From Methylobacterium mesophilicum (GTDB lineage Bacteria; Pseudomonadota; Alphaproteobacteria; Rhizobiales; Beijerinckiaceae): 64,000 nucleotides of DNA. This document shows positions 27,058-33,720 of this stretch, one piece after another. The translations under genes and the position numbers were made by a program. The notes under the pieces were generated by a model. That model was not told the origin of the DNA and searched no databases. It saw only the letters and a program-made list of their open reading frames with translations. The DNA lies in the NCBI RefSeq assembly GCF_022179445.1, contig NZ_BPQU01000011.1, forward strand, positions 62,001 to 126,000, written 5' to 3'. Within the stretch, counting starts at the first letter, position 1, and the number at the start of each line of letters is the position of its first letter.

Positions 27058-28452
27058 TCACTGCGCCGACCGGCGCCCGTGCCGGCGGCCGCCCTCCGGC
27101 GCTGCCGGAGGCGCGGTCTCGGCCGCCCCGTCCGGTCCGGCGGCCGGCTTTCCGCCGGGCTTGTCCCCCGCGCCGGTGACAGCGCCGGTCGCGCCCGCCG
27201 CCTGCGCGCCGTCCGTGATCCGGACCTCGGCGCCGTCCTTGAGCCGGTCGGTGCCGTCGGTGACGATCCGGTCGCCCGGCTTCAGGCCGGAGACCACGAC
27301 GGTGTTGGTCCCGTCGGTCTCACCGGTCTTGATCGGCCGGACCGTGACCTTGCTGTCCCCGTCCATCAGGTAGACGTAGGTGCCGGGCGTGCCCTGCAGC
27401 AGGCCGGAATTCGGCACCAGCGTCGCGGCCCGCACCGTGTCGACGGTGAGCTTGGCGTTGACGAACTGGTTCGGGAACAGCTCCTCGTCGGCGTTGTCGA
27501 ACTGCGCCCGCAGCTTCACCGTGCCGGTGGTCGTGTCGATCTGGTTGTCGACGGTGTCGAGGGAGCCGAGCGCGATCTGGTGGGCGTCGCCGCGGTCGTA
27601 GGCGCGCACCGCGAGCTTGGCCCCGGCCCGCACCTGGCGCATCACCCGGGCCACGTCGTCCTCCGGCAGGGTGAAGATCACCGAGATCGGGTGGAGCTGG
27701 GTCACCACCACGATCGCCGTGGAGGCGGCCGAGATGTAGTTGCCCTGATCGACCTGCCGCAGGCCGACCCGGCCGTCCACCGGCGCGGTGATGTGGGTGT
27801 AGGCGATATTGAGCTTCTGCTGGTCGACCAGCGCCTGGTCGGCCGCCACCGTGCCCTCGTTCTGCTTGACCAGGGCGGCTTGCGTGTCGACGTTCTGCTT
27901 CGAGATCGAATCCTGCCGGTTCAGGGTCTGGTAACGCTGGAGGTCGAGCTTCGAGTTCTGCAGCAGCGCCTGGTCGCGGGCGAGCTGGCCCTGATACTGG
28001 GCGAGCAGCGCCTCGTAGGGCCGGGAATCGACCAGGGCGAGCTCGTCGCCGGCCTTGACGGTCTGGCCCTCGCGGAACTTCACCGCCATCAGGTAGCCGC
28101 TGATCTGCGACTTCACCGTCACGGTGGCGAGCGGCGTCACGGTGCCGAGGCCCTGGAGCACCACCGGCATGTCGCCGGTCGTCACCGGGGCGACGCCCAC
28201 CGCCTGCGCCATGTCGCCGCCGCCGTGCCGCCCGCCGCGGCCGCCGCCCTTGTGGGCCGTGGCCGGCTCGGCGGCCTTCTCGGTGCGCGCTTCGTACCAG
28301 CGGTGGCCGATCGCCCCGGCGCCCGCCAGCAGGGCCAGGATCACGAGCCAGCGGATCGGCCGGAAGCGCCGCGTGCGGACGTCGCGCGCCGGCGCCTCGC
28401 CGGGCTGGTAGGCGCGCGCCGTATCGGTGCGGATCGGTGAACTCTCGTTCAT
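27058..28452 (-). CDS. mdtA: RND efflux membrane-fusion protein, MdtA-like
   Basis: A 464-residue periplasmic adaptor anchored by one N-terminal membrane segment ([15 protein letters not shown]). Lipoyl halves ([20 protein letters not shown] and [20 protein letters not shown]), an alpha-helical hairpin between them and a beta-barrel with [16 protein letters not shown] follow the family pattern. A Gly/His-rich segment after the anchor ([15 protein letters not shown]) and an Arg/His-rich tail are unusual. It is the first gene of the mdtABC-outer-membrane factor operon. The region upstream (28453-28663) shows no regulator gene and no operator I can name. Confidence 0.94.
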   Translation of the reverse strand: MNESSPIRTDTARAYQPGEAPARDVRTRRFRPIRWLVILALLAGAGAIGHRWYEARTEKAAEPATAHKGGGRGGRHGGGDMAQAVGVAPVTTGDMPVVLQGLGTVTPLATVTVKSQISGYLMAVKFREGQTVKAGDELALVDSRPYEALLAQYQGQLARDQALLQNSKLDLQRYQTLNRQDSISKQNVDTQAALVKQNEGTVAADQALVDQQKLNIAYTHITAPVDGRVGLRQVDQGNYISAASTAIVVVTQLHPISVIFTLPEDDVARVMRQVRAGAKLAVRAYDRGDAHQIALGSLDTVDNQIDTTTGTVKLRAQFDNADEELFPNQFVNAKLTVDTVRAATLVPNSGLLQGTPGTYVYLMDGDSKVTVRPIKTGETDGTNTVVVSGLKPGDRIVTDGTDRLKDGAEVRITDGAQAAGATGAVTGAGDKPGGKPAAGPDGAAETAPPAAPEGGRRHGRRSAQ

Positions 28453-28663
28453 GCCTGACTAGAGCACATGCCGGACGCCTGCGCGACCGACGGCACCCTA
28501 TCCCTCGCTGTGCACGCCCCCATGGCGCATGTTCCGGCCGCCTACGCTTCGGCGGCCCGGACGGTGGCATCGGCCTACGCGGCTATACGGGCCGGACGGT
28601 GTCCGGCGGCTGCGGCATATTCCATCGCCGGGGCGTATCGGATGCCCGGCCAATGTGCCGTCA

Positions 28664-28843
28664 CTAGGGCGTGGAGGTTTCAGCCGTGTTGCTGGGCTCC
28701 GCGGCGGACGGATCCGGTGCCGCATAGGCCTTCAGCACCGCGCGGAACGGCGCGTCCACGGGCGCCACCGGCAGGCCGAGCCGGAGGGCGAGGCCCAGGC
28801 CGGCGATCAGCAGGGCAAGGCATAAGGCGTGCGTCGTCCGCAT
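28664..28843 (-). CDS. Small hypothetical membrane-anchored or secreted protein
   Basis: A 59-residue protein with a hydrophobic N-terminus (MRTTHALCLALLIAGLGLAL) and an Ala/Pro/Ser/Thr-rich tail (APDPSAAEPSNTAETSTP). A start at 28867 would add eight residues. It could be an exported small protein or a single-span membrane protein. No family is recognised, and the coding call rests on composition and position only. Confidence 0.45.
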   Translation of the reverse strand: MRTTHALCLALLIAGLGLALRLGLPVAPVDAPFRAVLKAYAAPDPSAAEPSNTAETSTP

Positions 28844-28900
28844 GGTCGCATCCGGTGGGCCGGACACGCTACCAGAGCGCGCGACCCATCACATGCCGAA

Positions 28901-28930
28901 AGGGCCACCGATCCGGAGATCGATGGCCCT
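28901..28930. other. Intergenic hairpin
   Basis: AGGGCCACCGAT and ATCGATGGCCCT pair with one mismatch around a six-base loop, ten bases before the three-way-junction structure. Without a T-tract it is not an obvious terminator. Confidence 0.5.
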
Positions 28931-28939
28931 CTGAGAGGA

Positions 28940-29003
28940 CCGGAGCGGCGTCTCGCTGACGGAGCGAGGGGGCAAAGCCCCGCCGACGAGAGCGCCGCTC
29001 CGG
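28940..29003. ncRNA. Predicted three-way-junction RNA element
   Basis: A perfect 11-bp closing stem (28940-28950 with 28993-29003) encloses two adjacent hairpins with no base between them: CTCGCT-GACGG-AGCGAG (28952-28968) and GGGGC-AAA-GCCCC (28969-28981), with an eleven-base strand returning to the closing stem. Such a compact junction in the leader of the aminotransferase gene suggests a cis-acting RNA or a small RNA. It matches no riboswitch class I know. The pairing is seen directly; transcription and function are inferred. Confidence 0.4.
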
Positions 29004-29027
29004 CCGTGAGACGAACCTACGTTACGA

Positions 29028-29051
29028 CTGATGAATGTCAACATTCGTCAG
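29028..29051. promoter_or_regulatory. Operator-like palindrome
   Basis: CTGATGAATGT and ACATTCGTCAG form an 11-bp inverted repeat (one mismatch) around CA, in an A+T-richer patch about 125 bases before the aminotransferase start. Size and symmetry fit a dimeric repressor such as a TetR-family protein; none is encoded nearby. Confidence 0.4.
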
Positions 29052-29175
29052 CCCCGCCGTTCGCCCGGATGGATGGGTCTGTGCGGGCGCGCACATTCCG
29101 CACGCCGCCGACCCCATGCTACATCCCGACGATGTCCAGCCTGTCTCCCGCGCCCCAAGCGGCGTCCCGCCTCGC

Positions 29176-30330
29176 ATGAATCCGGTCTTCGCCGCCCTGC
29201 CGACCACGGTGTTCGAGACCATGTCGCGGCTCGCCCGCGCCCACGACGCGGTCAATCTCGGGCAGGGCTTTCCCGACGATCCCGGCCCCGCGGACGTGCG
29301 CGAGCGCGGCGCCCGGGCGCTCATGGACGGCTGGAACCAGTATCCGCCGATGATGGGGCTGCCGGCCCTGCGCGAGGCCGTGGCCACGCATTACGCCCGG
29401 CACCAGGACCTCGCCCTCGATCCCGAGACCGAGGTGATGGTGACCTCCGGGGCGACCGAGGCGCTCGCCGGGGCCCTGCTGGCGCTGATCGAGCCCGGCG
29501 ACGAGGTCGTGCTGTTCGCGCCGATGTACGACGCCTACCTGCCGCTGGTGCAGCGGGCGGGCGGCGTGCCGCGGATCGTGGCCCTGCAGCCGCCGTCCTT
29601 CCGGCTCGACAAGGTTGCGCTGGCCGCCGCGTTCGGCCCGCGCACGAAGGTCGTGGTGCTCAATAATCCGCTCAATCCGAGCGCGACCCTGTTCAACCCG
29701 GACGACCTGGCGCTGCTCGCCCAGTACTGCACGCGGTTCGATGTCACCGCGATCTGCGACGAGGTCTGGGAGCACGTGGTCTTCGACGGCGCCCGCCACC
29801 GGCCGCTGATGGCGCTACCCGGGATGCGCGAGCGGACGGTCAAGATCGGCTCGGCGGGAAAGATCTTCTCGCTCACCGGCTGGAAGGTCGGCTTCGTGAT
29901 GGCCGATGCCCGGCTGATGCCGGTCCTGGCCAAGGCGCACCAGTTCCTCACCTTCACCACGCCCCCCAACCTACAGGAGGCGGTGGCGTACGGCCTCGGC
30001 AAGCCCGAGCCGTGGTTCGAGGCCATGCGGGCGGGCTACGCGGCCTCCCGCGACCGGCTGGCCTCCGGCCTGCGCGACCTCGGCTTCCGGGTCCTGCCGG
30101 CGCAGGCCACGTGGTTCCTCAACATCGACATCACGGGGCTCGGCTACGCCGACGACGTCGCCTTCTGCGAGGCACTGGTCACCCGTCACGGCGTCGCCGC
30201 GATCCCGGTGAGCGCGTTCTACCCGGACGGCTCCGTGCGCAGCCTCGTGCGCCTGTGCTTCGCCAAGGCCGACGCCACCCTGGACACCGCCCTCGCGCGG
30301 ATGCGGGGCGTGGCCGGGGGTGCGGCATGA
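29176..30330 (+). CDS. PLP-dependent aminotransferase, class I/II (YbdL/KAT-like)
   Basis: A 384-residue fold-type I aminotransferase. The N-terminal part (VNLGQGFPDDPGPADV, NQYPPMMGLPALREAV) and the PLP lysine Lys229 in SAGKIFSLTGWKVGF resemble YbdL (methionine) and kynurenine aminotransferases; NNPLNPSATLF and the final RLCFAKAD complete the active site. Substrate specificity cannot be read from sequence. The ATG at 29176 gives the usual N-terminus; the frame is open upstream to 29035, which would cover the operator-like palindrome. The leader contains a predicted structured RNA. Confidence 0.92.
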   Translation: MNPVFAALPTTVFETMSRLARAHDAVNLGQGFPDDPGPADVRERGARALMDGWNQYPPMMGLPALREAVATHYARHQDLALDPETEVMVTSGATEALAGALLALIEPGDEVVLFAPMYDAYLPLVQRAGGVPRIVALQPPSFRLDKVALAAAFGPRTKVVVLNNPLNPSATLFNPDDLALLAQYCTRFDVTAICDEVWEHVVFDGARHRPLMALPGMRERTVKIGSAGKIFSLTGWKVGFVMADARLMPVLAKAHQFLTFTTPPNLQEAVAYGLGKPEPWFEAMRAGYAASRDRLASGLRDLGFRVLPAQATWFLNIDITGLGYADDVAFCEALVTRHGVAAIPVSAFYPDGSVRSLVRLCFAKADATLDTALARMRGVAGGAA

Positions 30331-30387
30331 TGGTCGCAGGCGCTTTGCTTGCGGGGATCTCCCGGGGGGGCCACCTCGTTGAGGGTG

Positions 30388-30936
30388 ATGGCTCTCCGAC
30401 GGATCCCCGCGATGGACTTCTCCCAGGCTTCCCGGACCGGCCCCTCCGCCGGTGCCAAGACCTTTCCTGGCGCCAAGACCTTTCCTGGCTCCAAGACCTT
30501 TCCCGGCAGTGCGTCGGCGCGCCTGCCGCCATTCCTGTCGGCCGATCTCGACCGCGAGGCCAGCCTCGCCCGGCTGGAGACGCTGGCGCACTTCATGGAC
30601 ACGGCCTTCGTGATCCCGGGGATCAACCGGCGGGTCGGGTTCGACGCGCTGATCGGCCTCGTGCCGGTGATCGGCGACGTGGCCGGCATGGTGATCTCCT
30701 CGTTCATCGTCTACGAGGCCAAGCGCCTGGGCGCGCCCCGCTGGCTGGTGGCCCGGATGGGGCTCAACGTCGCCTTCGACGGTCTGCTCGGGGTGGTGCC
30801 CCTGGCGGGCGACCTGTTCGACGCCGCCTTCAAGGCCAACCGCCGCAACGTCCGCCTGCTGCGCCACTGGATGGAGCGCACCGGCGGAATCCGCCCGAAC
30901 GAAATCGAGGGCACCGCGACCCGTCTCGACACCTGA
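30388..30936 (+). CDS. DUF4112 protein
   Basis: A 182-residue DUF4112 protein of unknown function. Two or three hydrophobic segments (FDALIGLVPVIGDVAGMVIS; FDGLLGVVPLAGDLFDAAF) make up the conserved domain at about residues 50-160. The N-terminus contains three copies of a six-residue unit (GAKTFP / GAKTFP / GSKTFP) encoded by three 18-bp tandem repeats at 30451-30504. The start could be ATG 30388 or ATG 30412; neither ribosome-binding site is decisive. It follows the aminotransferase gene by 57 bases and may be co-transcribed with it. Confidence 0.85.
   Translation: MALRRIPAMDFSQASRTGPSAGAKTFPGAKTFPGSKTFPGSASARLPPFLSADLDREASLARLETLAHFMDTAFVIPGINRRVGFDALIGLVPVIGDVAGMVISSFIVYEAKRLGAPRWLVARMGLNVAFDGLLGVVPLAGDLFDAAFKANRRNVRLLRHWMERTGGIRPNEIEGTATRLDT
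30451..30504. repeat. 18-bp tandem repeat, three units, within the DUF4112 gene
   Basis: Units at 30451, 30469 and 30487 each read GGNNCCAAGACCTTTCC plus one base. They differ at three positions, so slippage can add or remove six residues without changing frame. Confidence 0.9.
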
Positions 30937-31034
30937 GTCTTTTCTGGGGTTCGCGATGGGCGAAGGGCGGTAGCCGCCGACTCGCGCCTGCTCCCCTTTG
31001 TGACCTGCGATATCTTCACATCGGCGCGTGCCAG

Positions 31035-31076
31035 CCGCGAGCCCCCTCTCCCGCACGGGAGAGGGGGCTCGTCGCG
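31035..31076. repeat. Perfect 16-bp-stem hairpin (family B relative)
   Basis: CGAGCCCCCTCTCCCG (31038-31053) pairs perfectly with its complement (31056-31071) around CA, and further pairs flank a single bulge. It lies between the DUF4112 gene and yejE and could terminate one or attenuate the other. Confidence 0.7.
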
Positions 31077-31150
31077 GCTCCTCCGGTATCGTCTGGATCC
31101 GGTAGCCTGCGCTGCCACAGCGAGAATCGTCCAGTTCTGCAGGGGCAGCC

Positions 31151-32365
31151 ATGAACGAGATCGCGCGCCCCGGCGAGAGCGAGGTCGTCCCGGCGCCGTT
31201 GCCGGGCGCCCAGCCGATCGTCCTGCGGCCCGATGAGGCCGTTCCCGCGCCGGCCCCGGTTTCGGGCGGGCGCGGCTGGCTGTCGCCGCTCAACCGGCGC
31301 CGGCTCGACAACTTCCGCCGCAACCGCCTCGGTTCCTGGTCGTTCCTGATCTTCGCGGCCCTGTTCGTCCTCAGCCTGTTCGCCGAGTTCATCGCCAACG
31401 ACCGCCCGATCGTCCTGTCCTACAAGGGCGAGTGGCTGGTCCCGGTGCTGGTGGACTACCCGGAGGAGAAGTTCGGCGGCTTCCTGGCGGTCACGGATTT
31501 CCGGTCGCCCGAGATCCGCAAGGAGATCGCCGAGCACGGCTGGGCGCTCTGGCCGCCGATCCGGTTCTCCTACGACACGATCAACGAGGACCTGCCGACG
31601 CCCTCGCCGTCGCCGCCGACCTGGATGCTCTCGGACGCGCAGTGCAGGCCGGTGGCGGAAAAACTCGGCGGGGCGACCTGCGCCGACATCCCGTGGCACT
31701 GGCTCGGCACCGACAACACCACCCGGGACGTGCTGGCGCGGGTGATCTACGGGTTCCGCATCTCGGTGCTGTTCGGGCTGATCCTGGCCGCGGTCTCCTC
31801 GGCGATCGGGGTCGTGGCCGGGGCCGTGCAGGGCTATTTCGGCGGCTGGGTCGATCTCGCGTTCCAGCGGTTCATCGAGGTCTGGGGCGGGATCCCGACC
31901 CTCTACCTGATCATCATCATCTCGGCCTTCATCGCCCCCGGCTTCTTCGTCCTGCTCGGGATCATGCTGCTGTTCTCGTGGGTGGCGCTGGTCAGCGTCG
32001 TGCGCGCCGAGTTCCTGCGGGCGCGGAACTTCGAATACGTCCGGGCCGCGCGGGCGCTCGGCCTGTCGAACCTGCGCATCATGACGGTCCACCTGCTGCC
32101 CAACGCCATGGTGGCGACGCTGACCTTCCTGCCGTTCATCCTGAACGGCTCGATCACCACGCTGACTTCCCTGGACTTTCTAGGCTTCGGCCTGCCGCCG
32201 GGCTCGCCCTCCCTCGGGGAACTGCTGGCACAGGGCAAGGACAACCTGACGGCCCCATGGCTCGGGCTCACCGGATTCCTGGTCATCGCCGTGATGCTGA
32301 GCCTCCTGGTCTTTGCCGGCGAAGCAGTGCGCGACGCGTTCGACCCCCGCAAGTCCTTCGCCTGA
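31151..32365 (+). CDS. yejE: Microcin C/peptide ABC transporter permease YejE
   Basis: A 404-residue ABC-importer permease of the DppC/OppC class. A long periplasmic segment between the first and second helices (about residues 85-185, including HWLGTDNTTRDVLARVIYG) is diagnostic of YejE; the EAA loop is EYVRAARALGLSNLRIMTVH, and the C-terminus DAFDPRKSF is conserved. YejE normally pairs with YejB, the binding protein YejA and the double ATPase YejF. None of these is encoded in the window, so the permease is either separated from its partners or isolated. The N-terminus carries about 35 Pro/Ala-rich residues not seen in enterobacterial YejE. Confidence 0.93.
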   Translation: MNEIARPGESEVVPAPLPGAQPIVLRPDEAVPAPAPVSGGRGWLSPLNRRRLDNFRRNRLGSWSFLIFAALFVLSLFAEFIANDRPIVLSYKGEWLVPVLVDYPEEKFGGFLAVTDFRSPEIRKEIAEHGWALWPPIRFSYDTINEDLPTPSPSPPTWMLSDAQCRPVAEKLGGATCADIPWHWLGTDNTTRDVLARVIYGFRISVLFGLILAAVSSAIGVVAGAVQGYFGGWVDLAFQRFIEVWGGIPTLYLIIIISAFIAPGFFVLLGIMLLFSWVALVSVVRAEFLRARNFEYVRAARALGLSNLRIMTVHLLPNAMVATLTFLPFILNGSITTLTSLDFLGFGLPPGSPSLGELLAQGKDNLTAPWLGLTGFLVIAVMLSLLVFAGEAVRDAFDPRKSFA

Positions 32366-32765
32366 GCCCGGATCCGGCCCTCAACGGTGCCGGAACCCAC
32401 AGGCGATCGGCGATCCTGCAAAAATATTTTGCGGCGCGGCGGCAAGACCGGTCAACGGTCGGGAAAGTCGCGCCAAGACCCCCCGCGGGAACTGCTGATC
32501 TTGGCCGTAACGGTCTCTCCCACCAACGAAAACCTCGTTCCGAGCCAGTGCCAGCATTCGTCGCGCGGGCCAGGATATAGCGCCGCGCAAGTGCCTGGAT
32601 AATGGCGCCAATGCAACTTCAACCTGTAACCTTGGCCGGCCGATGTAGACCTGAACTTTCAATCGATCACACGGAATTGTATGGATCACCTTGCTTTTTC
32701 CTGCGGCTGTCTTAACTCGCAGTAAGTCACCATCTCCGCACCCATCCAGCTTAAGGAAAGCAAGA
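32366..32765. promoter_or_regulatory. A+T-rich upstream region of mucR
   Basis: This 400-base region has no gene and is clearly richer in A+T than its surroundings. It contains the near-palindrome GCAAAAATATTTTGC at 32418-32432 and T/A-rich stretches at 32655-32765, ending in a TTAAGGAAAG ribosome-binding region before the mucR ATG. Ros/MucR proteins bind A+T-rich sites with T-A steps and repress their own genes, so autoregulation here is plausible. Confidence 0.45.
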
Positions 32766-33323
32766 ATGTCCGAAGAAGCGTCCGCATCCCAGGCGCACTA
32801 TATCGAACGGACCGTGGACGTCGTTGCGGCCTATGTCGCCAACAATTCCCTGCCCCCGACCGAATTGCCGTCGCTGATCGCGAGCATCCATGAGGCGCTG
32901 AATTCCATCGGCTCCGGGCCTTCCGCCGCGGCGGAAGACACTGTCGAGCGGCCGACCCCGGCGCAGGTCCGCAAGTCGATCCGCCCGGATGGCCTCGTCA
33001 GCTTCATCGACGGCAAGTCGTACAAGACGCTGAAGCGCCACCTGACCAAGCACGGCCTCGATCCGCAGGGCTACCGCGAGCGGTACGGCCTGCCGGCGGA
33101 TTATCCGACCACCTCGGCGAATTACTCGGCGCAGCGCTCGGCGCTGGCCAAGAGCCTGGGTCTCGGCCAGCCCGGCCGCACCCAGCAATCCGAGAAGGAG
33201 CCGGACGTCGAGGCTGGCTCGGCGCCCGCGCCGGCCCGCGGCGGCCGCCGCAAGGCCGAGAAGGCCGAGTCCGCCCCCGCCAAGGGCCGCGGCACCAGCC
33301 GCAAGTCCGTCGAGGCCGCCTGA
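32766..33323 (+). CDS. mucR: MucR/Ros-family transcriptional regulator lacking zinc cysteines
   Basis: A 185-residue MucR/Ros protein, a DNA-binding regulator of surface polysaccharide, motility and cell-cycle genes. The N-terminal oligomerisation region is conserved (YIERTVDVVAAYVANNSLPP), and the DNA-binding region includes KTLKRHLTKHG, then YRERYGLPADYP and QRSALAKSLGLG. The two zinc-binding cysteines of classical Ros proteins are replaced by Ser79 and Asp82 (LVSFIDGKS) while His92 and His96 remain. Zinc-free Ros homologues are known, so it may still bind DNA. A Lys/Ala-rich tail of about 40 residues extends beyond the family norm. Its own transcription unit. Confidence 0.93.
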   Translation: MSEEASASQAHYIERTVDVVAAYVANNSLPPTELPSLIASIHEALNSIGSGPSAAAEDTVERPTPAQVRKSIRPDGLVSFIDGKSYKTLKRHLTKHGLDPQGYRERYGLPADYPTTSANYSAQRSALAKSLGLGQPGRTQQSEKEPDVEAGSAPAPARGGRRKAEKAESAPAKGRGTSRKSVEAA

Positions 33324-33335
33324 CCGCCGGGTCCC

Positions 33336-33373
33336 GATCTCCCTCCGCGCCGTTCCGCGCAGAGGGAGGATTT
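33336..33373 (+). terminator. Probable terminator after mucR
   Basis: CTCCCTCCGCG pairs with CGCGCAGAGGGAG (short bulge), followed by GATTTCG. The T-tract is short, so Rho-independent termination is only probable. Confidence 0.5.
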
Positions 33374-33566
33374 CGCGCAGCCGGTCCGCAGCAATCGGAC
33401 CGGATCGCCGCGCCTTGGGCCGGCCGGATACTGGCTCTCGACCGGAGACGGTCGGGAGCCATGTCGTGGATACCGGCCTGCGCGCCGGCTTCTGCGGCCG
33501 GGCGAGAGCGCCCGCCGCCGAAGTGGATACCGGTTCGGCGCAAGCGAGCGCGTCGAATCAAGGACT

Positions 33567-33607
33567 TAGAGCCGTTCTCGATTACAAGTCGATCGGGAAC
33601 GGCTCTA
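33567..33607. other. Hairpin before the first GGDEF-EAL gene
   Basis: TAGAGCCGTTCTCGAT pairs with ATCGGGAACGGCTCTA with one mismatch around a nine-base loop. It is the only clear feature of the mucR-GGDEF gap (33324-33720) apart from the mucR terminator, and may be a terminator or a protein-binding palindrome. Confidence 0.5.
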
Positions 33608-33720
33608 TTGATCACCGTGGATCGACAACCGCTGATTTAAACCTACGATAAGATTCGCTGTTTACGGTCGTGTCCTGCAGCGCCCGTGAGGGTCGGGCTG
33701 AAGGGCCGGGAGCGGAATCG

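Noticed and set aside
28940..29003. Three-way structure as a small SRP RNA, SAM-II riboswitch or cobalamin riboswitch
   Set aside because: The SRP loop motif, the SAM-II pseudoknot pattern and the cobalamin box are all absent, so it is left unnamed.
32705..32725. Third CtrA box before mucR
   Set aside because: TTAA is followed after seven bases by TAAG, not TTAA, so it does not fit the consensus.
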